NCBI GenBank assembly: GCA_943735955.1
Contig: OX030956.1
Span: 7,713,145 to 7,777,144, forward strand
Direction: 5' to 3'
Length of the DNA: 64,000 bases
Source of the DNA: Piscicola geometra
Lineage: Eukaryota > Annelida > Clitellata > Hirudinida > Piscicolidae
Part shown: positions 1 to 32,005 of the stretch, piece by piece
Layout: each line of letters starts with the position of its first letter
Position numbering within the stretch: the stretch's first letter is position 1
Position numbers and translations under genes: made by a program
The notes under the pieces: generated by a model
Databases searched by the model: none
Told to the model about the DNA's origin: nothing
Seen by the model: only the letters and a program-made list of their open reading frames with translations

Positions 1-28
1 TTTTTGTCCGTTCCCCCATTGTAACATG

Positions 29-1076
29 CAGGGGCGCAACCAGCAAAAAATGCTGGGGGGGGGGGCTCAACTTTAGTATTAAAAAAAATTTGTTTAACCC
101 ATTTACCGCAGCTGTTGCGTTTTGCAACATCAATTTTTATATTTTTTTGCTGTTTTTATACCGAGTTTTTTCACATATTTTGTACAATAAATTTTAATTT
201 TATAAGTTAAATTTCAAAATAAGTTTAAAATGAGATCCTAAACAGTCTAAAAAAAATTTCAAATATTTAGTTTCAACTAAATTTTGATGTGTTCTCAGTT
301 ACAAAATAATTTTTCGATCAGTTTGTGAAAATCTTTTCACCATTTCATTTACTGGAAGAAGTGCAGTAGCGGTTTTGGTAGCAGATATTCTCAAACAAGC
401 TATGCAAACGACATGCAGATACAGTCGTCTTAAGATGAATTTTAATAAGCCGAAGTTTAGAAAATGCTCTTTCTGCCTCTGATGAAGTAGCTGGCAGACT
501 CAGAACAACATCGAGCCTATAATGCAACTCAGGCTGAAGGCTTGTTGCTCAAAAGAATTCTTACAGTTCGATACATGCAATGAGATCAGAGTCTGATCAT
601 CAGACTGATAGGCACGTAAACTTGATGTGTTGATGTGATTTTGAGCTGTCTTTACACAGTTTCATTATCCTTTCCATGAAGGTTGGATAATTCTGAAAGC
701 TCGAGAGTTATTTTGTCTATCTGATTTGTTCTTTATATACTGTGTCATGGCTTAAAAATTTACATATAAAAAGTGTAAAGATTTAAAAGTGTAGTTAAGG
801 TCTAGTGGTGCTCTATTTCTTCTCAGAATTTGTGACATGTTAGTGTTATTTTGGTGGGATCTCTATGTTCTGTGTTGATATATGAAATGTTTCGTGAGAT
901 AAAGACCCGATGGCCATCCAGAGAAAATATCATTGTTCTATGGCATGTTGAAAAATTCATTACCCCCCCCCCCCACCACCAAAAAAACTCATCGATTTTC
1001 GAAAAACTGTGAGACCCTTTGAAAAGGTCTGGGGGGGGGGCTTGAGCCCCCCCAGCCCCCCCTGGTTGCGCCACTG
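29..1076 (-). mobile_element. hAT element, non-autonomous/degenerate (family CAGTGGCGCAACCAG)
   Basis: The ends are inverted repeats: CAGGGGCGCAACCAG on the left and the complement of CAGTGGCGCAACCAG on the right. They are flanked by a near-perfect 8-bp target duplication, GTAACATG at 21-28 and GTAACATC at 1077-1084. On the minus strand at 345-527 a 60-aa reading frame matches the C-terminal dimerisation region of hAT transposases (LPATSSEAERAFSKLRLIK). No intact catalytic domain is visible. A segment near 93-160 (TTTAACCCATTTACCGC, then GTTGCG/TTGCAAC) resembles the terminus of the piggyBac at 48-51.5 kb, so a piggyBac scrap may be buried here. The element is inserted into an antisense LINE fragment. 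A related copy in the opposite orientation starts near 28652. Confidence 0.75.
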
Positions 1077-1084
1077 GTAACATC

Positions 1085-1735
1085 ATCCGATCCTCTTCCT
1101 GGTAACCAAGGACCCCTTCCATCGGGTCCTGTTTTCCAAGCTCCCTTCTCCAAACCGTCAGCCATTTTCTCTCCACTCTTCATACAACCCACACTCCAGC
1201 AAAACGTGCCTCTCATTCTCTTCTTCCCCACAAACACACTTCCTATCCTCCTTCTCATACTTCCAGCGCACAATTTCATTATTCCTTACCGTCAAGCTAT
1301 CCCCCCTACACATCATCCTAACTTTCGCTCCATCTGAACCATCTACATATTTTTCCAACTTCCTGCTTTCTGACTTCTCCTCACGGTATCTTCTCAATCT
1401 TTCACTTTCCTGTATCTTATTCCCCCATTCCTCCCTTCCCTTTTGTTGGATCCTCTTCACCAGCTCCCTTTCCCCCATCCCTCCGACCTCTCTTTCTGAA
1501 ACGCCCATCATAAACACTCTTGCTCGTGCGTCTTTTCCTCCACGTACCATTTTGCTCATAACCTCCACATCCTATTTTTTTCCTAAGTTGGCTACACCTC
1601 TCCACCATTTAGATTTCTTACCTATCTCCTCTACACATGCTCTACCTACTCTTCCTACTATATCTTTCCCCTCTAATACCCTAATCACAAAGTCTGTCAT
1701 GACCTTTGTTTTGAAGAATTTTTTCCCCACTTAAT
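1085..1735 (-). mobile_element. LINE fragment, antisense (C-terminal zinc-knuckle end of an ORF2-like protein)
   Basis: The minus-strand frame 1158-1568 gives a charged protein. It ends with CVCGEEENERHVLLECGLYE, a Cys-Cys-His-Cys arrangement typical of the region C-terminal to reverse transcriptase in several non-LTR retrotransposon families. No reverse transcriptase core (YADD box) is visible here. The coding part runs into the hAT at 29-1076, whose insertion interrupts it. This is a dead 3' fragment. The family assignment is inferred from the zinc-knuckle pattern only. Confidence 0.5.
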
Positions 1736-1739
1736 TTCT

Positions 1740-2110
1740 TTTTCCATTCACTCCATCACTCCACCCTCTTTTAATCTACCTTTCCATCCACTCAAAAAAC
1801 TTGAGTGATGATCACCAGACGATCAAGATTCATTTAGCGCTTAACACAGCATATACTCACAGATACACTCAGGCATACACGTACATATACTCAAGCACAT
1901 AATCACGCACAAGCAAACAAACGCACACAAGCACATAGAATACACATACACACAAATCTGTATTAATTTTTTCCACCCTAAAAAAATTTCAGATACATCT
2001 TTCTGCCATTTTCACAAATCCTCTCACATCAATGCACACGTACGCAAACAACCATACATAGAAACCATGCACTTCTTAATGATGAGACTTCGACACTTTC
2101 TTATACTTGC
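1740..2110. other. Low-complexity stretch, no gene seen
   Basis: C-rich, then CA-rich sequence with many short ACACAC and CATACA tracts. I see no coding potential, terminal repeats or splice-site-bounded frame here. Confidence 0.5.
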
Positions 2111-2116
2111 GGAGCA

Positions 2117-2575
2117 GTGGCAAAGTCTGTTTGCAACACAACAACAAAATGCTTCTCATGTAAGAATTATTTAATCGATAAAGACTCAGAGCATTCGGGA
2201 AAAAATAATTTTTCTAAAGTATACTTGGACCAGATTAATAGAGGGGGGTTAGTCGTTCCAGTCGATTTTGCTTGGAGGGCATGTGTGAATGCGTATATAA
2301 TTTTCAAACAAATTAAAGAGTCCCAAGACATATTTAAGAAATTTATTTCATGTAACTATCAATTATCACTTTTCCTTATGATTGTTGAAAGAACTTTTAT
2401 TTATGATTTTGATTCTGTTATTTCATTATCTAATTTTTGTGACAACGGACATGACTTAAAATATTTTATATCTAAATCTTTATTCAACTGTTTTAGTAAG
2501 AATTTAATTAAAAATCATTTCGAAATTAAAAATCTTAAACGTAAAGATTCTAAAATTAAAAAACTGAAAAGTTAA
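2117..2575 (+). pseudogene. Transposase C-terminal fragment (possible P-element/THAP9-like)
   Basis: A 152-codon open frame with no ATG start. It has CFSCKNYL near its beginning and then a GGLVVPVDFAWR motif. The pattern of a Cys-x2-Cys pair followed by GGL and a proline occurs near the C-terminus of P-element/THAP9-type transposases. The end is lysine-rich and closes in a TAA. No catalytic residues are covered and no terminal repeats were found. It is most likely a captured transposase tail. The family is a guess and it could be a fragment of an unrelated gene. Confidence 0.3.
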
Positions 2576-2579
2576 ATGC

Positions 2580-3132
2580 AACACACACACACAAACACAC
2601 ACACGCAAACGCACACACATACATGTTGCACTGTAAATTGATCTCCCGTGTCACCTCTCTTTCCCAACAAACCAATTATATTATTCCATCATTCAATCCT
2701 CATCTTCATCATCATTCCATCATTCCATCCTCATCTTCATCATCATCTTCATCTTCTAATTTCTCAAAATTGTTATCAACCTTTCGTCATTATTGGCATA
2801 ATCTTTTTCATCCTAATCATCTTCATCCTCTTCATCATTATCATCATCATCATCAGCATCAGCATCATCACCATCATCAGCATCATCATCACCAGCATCA
2901 ACATCAACATCAACATCTTTATCGTCATTCTGACGGTCGACGTTTGGATTTTAAATTGGGAATGTGTGCCTAAGTGCATTGTAGATGATGACTCACACAC
3001 ATCAATGTCTTCTCCCAACTTTTACTAATTCTCCCTATTTTCTCTTTTTTTATACTTCTATTGCTCATCCTCTTCTTCATCTTCTCTTCTTCTTCTTCTT
3101 CATCTTCTTCCTCCTCATCATCATCTTCTTCT

Positions 3133-3191
<59 letters not shown>

Positions 3192-3371
3192 TTTTTCTTC
3201 TTCATCATCATCATCTTCTTCTTCTTCTTCTTCATCATCATCATCATCATCATCTTCTTCTTCTTCTTCTTCTTCTTATTTTTCGTCTTCATCATCATCA
3301 TCTTCTTCTTCTTCTTCATCATCATCATCATCATCATCTTCTTCTTCTTCTTCTTCTTCTTACTTTTCTTC

Positions 3372-3419
<48 letters not shown>

Positions 3420-3560
3420 TTCTTCTTCTTCATCATCATCATCATCATCTTCTTCTTCTTCTTCTTCATCATCTTCTTCTTCTTCTTCTTCTTCTTCTTC
3501 ATCTTCATCTTCATCTTCATCTTCATCTTCTTCTTCATCTTCTTCTTCTTCATCATCTTT
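2580..3560. repeat. Compound simple-repeat tract: (CA)n, (CAT)n, then about 490 bp of (TCT/TCA)n
   Basis: 2580-2620 is CA-rich. 2700-2920 is dominated by CAT/CATCAG triplets. 3070-3560 is an almost pure tract of TCT and TCA triplets in alternating blocks. Every reading frame through it yields homopolymers (poly-Ser, poly-Phe, poly-Lys or poly-Asp/Glu on the two strands), and these are not real proteins. Confidence 0.9.
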
Positions 3561-3689
3561 TACCCCTTCCTCGTTTTTTTTCTTTCTCCTCATCTTTCAC
3601 TTTCTCTTTCAACAGTTAGAGACCCTTAATCAAACAATGGAGCAATCTGGCACTTCTACGACTAACGTACTTGATAGCCTTTGTCGCTC

Positions 3690-3812
3690 GTACCATATAT
3701 AAGGGAGCCATCTCGGTAATAAACTCTCTCTTGTCCAGTCGCATTCGCTTCACTTATATTTTAGCGAGAATTAGATTTTGATAACTTTACAATTACAATT
3801 GAAAGACTAAAA
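3690..3812 (+). promoter_or_regulatory. Candidate NUF2 core promoter / 5' leader, LTR-like
   Basis: A TATATAAGGGAG box lies about 120 bp upstream of the NUF2 start ATG at 3813. It is followed within 20 bp by AATAAA and then CTCTCTCTTGTC. TATA box, AATAAA and then CT-rich DNA is the usual order in short LTRs, so this may be a solo-LTR fragment serving as promoter. The segment lies outside the tandem unit, so units 2 and 3 have no copy of it. The promoter role is inferred from position. Confidence 0.35.
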
Positions 3813-19672
<15,860 letters not shown>

Positions 19673-19835
19673 GTAAAGTCACAATGTTTATTATAAATAT
19701 AAAGCTTTTTATGGCCTTTCTTTATCATACTCTATTTTTACGAAAGATTACTTATGCATTCAAATATTTAAATATTTAAAATAAACAATATAATTTTTTA
19801 AATATTAATAGTATCATGAATATTTTTCATGACAG

Positions 19836-26775
<6,940 letters not shown>

Positions 26776-26847
26776 CTAAGATGTGAAAGAACTTAGAAGA
26801 AACTTGGATTATTTTGCGCTTCATTTTTCAAAAGAACCATTTATATT

Positions 26848-26945
26848 TGCTTTGTTTAAAAACATTATATGTGCAAGAACTTATATATTGCGTTTGCTTT
26901 GTTTAAGAAATATTATATGTGCAAGAACTTATATATTGCGTTTGG
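26848..26945 (+). repeat. Short tandem duplication in the NUF2 3' UTR
   Basis: Two nearly identical copies of a segment containing TTTGCTTTGTTTAA and GTGCAAGAACTTATATATTG sit in the presumed 3' untranslated region. Confidence 0.75.
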
Positions 26946-27010
26946 TTTTTTTTTAAATCACTCATTACACCTAGTGAAAGCTTTCGATTTACATTAAAAT
27001 AAGACTGTTA

Positions 27011-27016
27011 AATAAA
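27011..27016 (+). terminator. AATAAA poly(A) signal for NUF2
   Basis: First clear AATAAA after the stop codon at 26775, in AT-rich DNA. It gives a 3' UTR of about 250 nt. The assignment is positional. Confidence 0.5.
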
Positions 27017-27204
27017 ATTGCTGTTGTTTATGATTAAATATCTATATGTTTATCTAAAAACTAATTAGTAACTCAAAAACGGATTTTCTATATTTCTGAA
27101 TAGATTCAGGTTCATGCTTCAACACATTTGGCATTCCAAATTAATTACTTTTCTAAACTACAAAACCCTTAAAATCGGTAAAATTAAGCCATTTTTGAAA
27201 AATT

Positions 27205-27335
27205 TAAGGAAATAATCTGAAATTAGTGAACTTTGTGAGGAAAAGACTCTGAAATTATTGAATTTTGTTATGAAAATAATCTGAAATGATTGAATTTTGT
27301 TATGAAAATAATCTGAAATTAGTGAATTTTGTTTA
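27205..27335. repeat. Short tandem repeats, about 35 bp period
   Basis: Four imperfect copies built around AATCTGAAATTAGTGAATTT, AT-rich. They produce a spurious minus-strand frame. Confidence 0.7.
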
Positions 27336-27604
27336 ATGTTTAATAATCTTGAGAAATGTGAAAAATACTCATAAAAAGAGCTTAATGAACATAAACCCAC
27401 CTATATTCTCACTATTTTAACAATGCAAATCTTCCTGATAAATGTACTTTAAATGAAGAAGCCAAAGTTTCAAGCATTAAATTTGTTTAGTTAAGCTATT
27501 TAGCTTTGACAAAACAAATTCAGCCTTGAGTATCATATTAAAGTAGTTAACATGATGATGGTTGTAATAAAAAGAAAATAAAATGATATTGGTATGATAT
27601 TTCA

Positions 27605-28137
27605 ATAATTTATAGACTTTAAAATCTATAATTTATAGACTTTAAAATCTATAATTTATAAACTTTAAAATCTATAATTTATAGACTTTAAAATCTATAA
27701 TTTATAGACTTTAAAATTATAATTTATAGACTTTAAAATCTTAAATTTATAGACTTTAAAATCTATAATTTATAGACTTTAAAATCTATAATTTATAGAT
27801 TTTAAAATCTATAATTTATAGACTTTAAAATCTATAATTTATAGACTTTAAAATCTATAATTTATAGACTTTAAAATCTATAATTTATAGACTTTAAAAT
27901 CTATAATTTATAGACTTTAAAATCTATAATTTATAGACTTTAAAATCTATAATTTATAGACTTTAAAATCTATAATTTATAGACTTTAAAATCTATAATT
28001 TATAGACTTTAAAATCTATAATTTATAGACTTTAAAATCTATAATTTATAGACTTTAAAATCTATAATTTATAGACTTTAAAATCTATAATTTATAGACT
28101 TTAAAATCTATAATTTATAGACTTTAAAATCTATAAT
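27605..28137. repeat. 23-bp AT-rich minisatellite (about 23 copies)
   Basis: Very homogeneous array with core TTTATAGACTTTAAAATC and period 23. Each unit contains a partial palindrome (AGA.TTTAAAATCT), so single strands could fold. A few units differ by one base or a 1-3 bp deletion near 27650-27750. It ends about 20 bp before a possible splice acceptor (TTTTCCCAG at 28158). Confidence 0.95.
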
Positions 28138-28158
28138 TTTCAAAATTTTATTTTCCCA

Positions 28159-28465
28159 GAACACAAAATATTACAAAGAAAACAAAGAATGCGGTGACGG
28201 GGAGAGAGAAGAAAAAGAGCCTAGGAAGAAGACTGCTGAGAAAGGCGTTTAGTGAATTGGCCAAACTGCTGAGTCCTCAAGGCGTGCAAAACGAAATTTC
28301 TAAACATAAGGAAAGAACAGCTCGAATGTGGAAGAAGATGACGAGATGATGATGGAAAAGATGCTAGAGCTTGCCGGCTGTGACCCTTCGGCCATCGTCC
28401 CCACCCACTACTTTGCAATGCAGAGAATCATAAATAAAAAGCTCTTGGTAGACAAAAATCATTGA
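28159..28465 (+). CDS. Putative orphan terminal exon(s), product unknown
   Basis: After a TTTTCCCAG acceptor one frame gives about 60 basic residues (GREKKKSLGRRLLRKAFSEL, KLLSPQGVQNEISKHKERTA) ending at TGA near 28349. Another frame then runs through EDDEMMMEKMLELAGC, DPSAIVPTHYFAMQRIINKK to a stop near 28464, and AATAAA lies at about 28430. The sequence is more GC-rich than its surroundings, as exons here are. A single-base frameshift or an unseen splice would join the two parts. I do not recognise the protein. It may be a further exon of the gene upstream or a decayed separate gene. Confidence 0.3.
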
Positions 28466-28651
28466 AGTCACTTTTCAACCTCAGACACACTAGCCTTTTT
28501 AACCGTTGCTATTCCCAAAAGATATTCTGAAAATTAAATTGTTAATCGTCTATTTTCTTTCTTAAAAGTTTTTTTGTTAAGCTTTTTGTGTCTATCTGAT
28601 AAGTTAGTATGACTTCAGCTTTTATACTGTTTTGCCGTTCGAATCGTATTC

Positions 28652-29500
28652 CAGTGGCGCAACCAGTATGTGTAGTTATAGTCTGTGGCGCAACCAGGGC
28701 GGGGGGCTGGGGGGGGCTCAAGCCCTTCCCCAGACCTATTCGAAGGGTTTCACAATTTTTTGAAAATCGATGAGTTTTTTGGTGAAGGGGGGGGGGGGGG
28801 TAATCAATTTTTCAATAAGCCATAGGGCAATGATATTTGCTCTAGATGGCCATCGGGCCTTTATCTCACGACATATTTCATATATCAACACAGAACATAG
28901 AGATCCCACCAAAATAACACTAACATTTCACAAATTCTGAGAAGAAATAGAGCACCACTAGACCTTAACTACACTCTTAAATCTTTAAACTTTTCATATG
29001 AAAATTTTTCCAGCCATGACACAGTATATAAAGAGCAACGCAGACAGACAAAATAACTCCCGAGCTTTCAAAATTATCCAACCTTCATGGAAAGAATGCT
29101 GATACTGTGCAAAAACAGCTCAAAATCACATCAACAGGTTTACCTGCGGATCAGTCTGATCTCATTGCATGTATCGAACTGCAAGAACTCTATTGAGCCA
29201 CAAGCCTTCAGCCCGAGTTGCACTATATGCTGGATCTTGCTCTGACTCTGCCAGTTACTTCATCAGATGCAGAAAGAGCATTTTCAAAAATTCGGCTTAT
29301 TAAATTTCATCTTAGGACGACTGTGGCTGCTCGTCGTTTGCAAAGCTTGTTTGAGAATATCTGCTACCAAAACCGCTACTGCACTTCTTCCAGTAAATGA
29401 AATAGTGAAAAGATTTTCACAAACTGATCGAAAAATTATTTTGTAACTGAGAACACATCAAAATTTAGTTGAAACTAAATATTTTAACAAAAATTATTGA
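28652..29500 (+). mobile_element. hAT element fragment (family CAGTGGCGCAACCAG)
   Basis: Begins CAGTGGCGCAACCAG, with a second near copy of the end 33 bp later, and matches the element at 29-1076 in opposite orientation over most of its length. The frame 29218-29400 encodes the hAT dimerisation region (LPVTSSDAERAFSKIRLIKF). The right terminus was not found, so it is truncated or interrupted by the piggyBac scrap that follows. Confidence 0.7.
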
Positions 29501-29649
29501 CTGTTTAGGATCTCATATCAAACCTATTTTTTTACTTTTAAAAAAATGATGAAGTAACTCTAAGAATACTATGCAACTTAGTTTGTAGTTTTTCTTTTGT
29601 ATCATTAATAAACTATCTTAATTCTTTATCAATTATAATTGGTAGTTTT

Positions 29650-29940
29650 TGTTTTGCCCATTGACTGCCGCTACCCGAGAAAAAAAGTCAACATGAATTT
29701 TACCATTCAGACTTCCATTATACAGTTATAATAATAACTCAAGCAAAATTGAAAACAATTATTTCATAAGTTTTAATGAGGCAAAATGTTGCGAAAACGC
29801 AACATGAGCTGGAAGTGTGACATACTTCTGTGCAGTAAGAAATCATAAATAAATTTATTCAAACCACATTTATTACAACAGAAATGAATTTAAATTGCAA
29901 ATAGTTCGATAAAATTATGACTTCTAATTATTTTATTAGT

Positions 29941-29973
<33 letters not shown>

Positions 29974-30090
29974 CTTAATTACAAAAAAGTAAATTATTTA
30001 ACGTGAATTCCAACAGCACATTCATAAACTGTCGTGCTGTTTCAAAGACGACACTGACGACGAATGTTATCTTTATTTTAATTTTATAAT
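29650..30090 (-). mobile_element. Degenerate piggyBac end fragment
   Basis: Matches the 3' part of the intact piggyBac at 48.2-48.7 kb: GAAAACGCAACATGAGC, ACCACATTTATTA, then a decayed version of the C-terminal cysteine-rich coding region (AATTCCAACAGCACA, CATAAACTGTCGTGCTG). An (ATA)n run lies at about 29942. It contains no open frame and is a dead relic of the same family. Confidence 0.65.
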
Positions 30091-30345
30091 CAGTGCCCGG
30101 GCACTAACAAAAAGTGGGAGAGTCTTGACCTCAGGACCCCCCCAGGATCGCCGCACATGGTTGTAGAAAAGTGTGAATGTAAAGGTTCTAAAAATTATTG
30201 AATATTGGGATGACAATGGAGCTGTGGTGGAGTAAAGGTAAGAATGTGTCAACGATGGATCGTTTACATTGAATCATTGTGGTAACTCAGTCGCGATTAC
30301 CAGGAGCGGCGATCTGCGGAAAATCTTGGAGGGGGGGGTCCTCCC
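30085..30345. mobile_element. hAT-type MITE fragments (family CAGGGGCGGCGATC)
   Basis: A right-end-like GGATCGCCGCACATG lies near 30142-30158 and a left-end-like CAGGAGCGGCGATCTGC near 30303. Both match the termini of the family that is abundant at 51.5-59 kb. No target duplication could be assigned. Confidence 0.5.
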
Positions 30346-30364
30346 CAGGGTTGGAATCAAAAAC

Positions 30365-30815
30365 CCGGTTACGAGCTATTGATTATGCATATCCTTCAAA
30401 ATAGCCATCACCACATTCAAAATTCTTCAAACTTCAATACCGTCATATCTCAGCCAACTCATAACTAACAAAACATCAAACAAACAACTGCGTTCATCTT
30501 CATCTCTTCTCCTCAACCAAGAATCCACTACAAAAAACATATCAAAAAGAGCATTCCGTCATGCAGCTCCAACAACTTGGAATGCCCTTCCACCTGCACT
30601 TCGCAACATCAACCAATTTTTGACTTTCAAAGCCAAACTGAAAACTCATTATTTTAACTTAGCTTATCACTCATAATTACTCCATGCTATTCTTTGCTTT
30701 CTTTTTTATAATATTACTATTCTAATTATTTTTATTTCTTTATTGCATTACGACGTATTGAGAGCGCTTCAGTTGCTTTCCCGGGCGCTATACAAAAACG
30801 ACAATTATTATTATT
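30365..30815 (+). mobile_element. LINE 3' fragment (non-LTR retrotransposon)
   Basis: An open stretch encodes the typical C-terminal end of L2/CR1/Rex-type ORF2: SSSSLLLNQESTTKN, then RAFRHAAPTTWNALPPALRN and FKAKLKTHYFNLAY. It is followed by a 3' UTR ending in GGGCGCTATACAAAAACG and an ATT-rich microsatellite tail. 5' truncated, dead copy. Confidence 0.7.
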
Positions 30816-31062
30816 TATTATTAAGGGTGAGTGACACAAAAATCATAAAGTTCTACATTCTTAAAATAATTGAAAAATTTTGTTTGAATTTAAATTATTT
30901 TTTAAATAGTTAATTTTGAATTGTTGATTTTATATAAATTAATTCACATTTCTCAAAATATTTCATTTTATTCATTAAAAAAGAGGGTTTTTCGTAATTT
31001 TTAGTATGCCATTTTTTTCTTAATTTATTAAATTCATTCACAACCTCATCCACTTCCCACAG

Positions 31063-31256
31063 ACAACGAGTACTGCCGCAAACAGAGTTACTTGTCATGG
31101 ATGGATTTGGGATATCCCAGAAACACGAGCACATGGGAGGGAGTGCCGGATGGTCTTGATGCTGTCTTCTCTTACCTGCCCACCTACAGTGATCATGGTG
31201 CGACCTTCTTCTTTAGAGGAAGCAGTTTATTCCTTTACAACGAAAATATTGATAAA
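31063..31256 (+). CDS. Hemopexin-repeat exon of a matrix-metalloproteinase-like gene (partial)
   Basis: One well-bounded exon (acceptor TTCCCACAG, donor GTGAGT; 194 nt, entry phase 1, exit phase 0) encodes about 64 residues. They contain GYPRNTSTWEGVPDGLDAVF, then GATFFFRGSSLFLYN, which fits the hemopexin-like repeat of MMPs: GYP, W-x-G-x-P, LDA, then the FFxG blade strand. No catalytic zinc motif (HExxH) or propeptide is in the window. A possible following exon from 31340 reads ESEQIKKPWVGQ to a stop but does not resemble the next blade. The exon therefore belongs to a mostly absent or decayed gene, and an intact gene is not shown. The NUF2 repeats and transposons upstream contain no other exons for it. 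Confidence 0.6.
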
Positions 31257-32005
31257 GTGAGTATTGCCAATTAACTGTATTGGTTCGATGGTTTTGAAAT
31301 ACTTTCACGTTTATAGTTTAGTCGATAAATTATATTTAGGAAAGTGAGCAGATTAAGAAACCATGGGTCGGACAGCTTTCACTCGTTAAATATTTTTTCT
31401 GCGTTCATGCACCGATTAAAGTTAAATAAATAAATAAAAAGATATTTTTGAGATTTGTAGGTCTTTTTTTCCATTTTTCAAATAGTTTTTTGCTGCTGCT
31501 ATAGTAATACTCCACGAGCATTTAAACCGTTGTTTTACCTGTATTCTATAACTATTATCTTGCCATCACTTCTCCAACACAATTTCCTCTCTAATTGTTC
31601 TTCAAGTCGACACCCGTTTTCCAAGCAGTCTCAGCGCCTTTTTAGGCTGTAATGGCACAAGTAGTGAAAGGCTACAAGACACCAGAAAATCTCAATCAAG
31701 TGTGCACTGCAAGCTTGAAGCAGTTGGCATCAGCGTCTTTGTGGTCTTGGTGTTTATTACAACTTGATGAAAAGTGGTTGAAAAAGATTTTGAGGGTCTT
31801 TGATAGTTTTTTAAAAATATTTTTTCAATTCCATCCAACTAAAAAATATTTTTTTCATTTATTCAACACAAATTGAAATACATCTTTTTTATATATTTAA
31901 ATTATAAATTAAGTTAACTTTTAAACTCTATAATTATTAAATGACAAAAGTCGGTTCCTGTAATTATAATATTTCGTCGTAATTTTCTAATTAAATCTAT
32001 AAAAA

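Noticed and set aside
3061..3702. Long poly-Ser, poly-Phe, poly-Lys and poly-Asp/Glu frames
   Set aside because: They are readings of a TCT/TCA microsatellite and appear in all frames and both strands.
31652..31876. 74-codon frame beginning MAQVVKGYKTPENLNQV
   Set aside because: It has no recognisable domain or splice context and ends in an AT-rich poly-Phe stretch. Possibly a decayed fragment, but not supportable as a gene.
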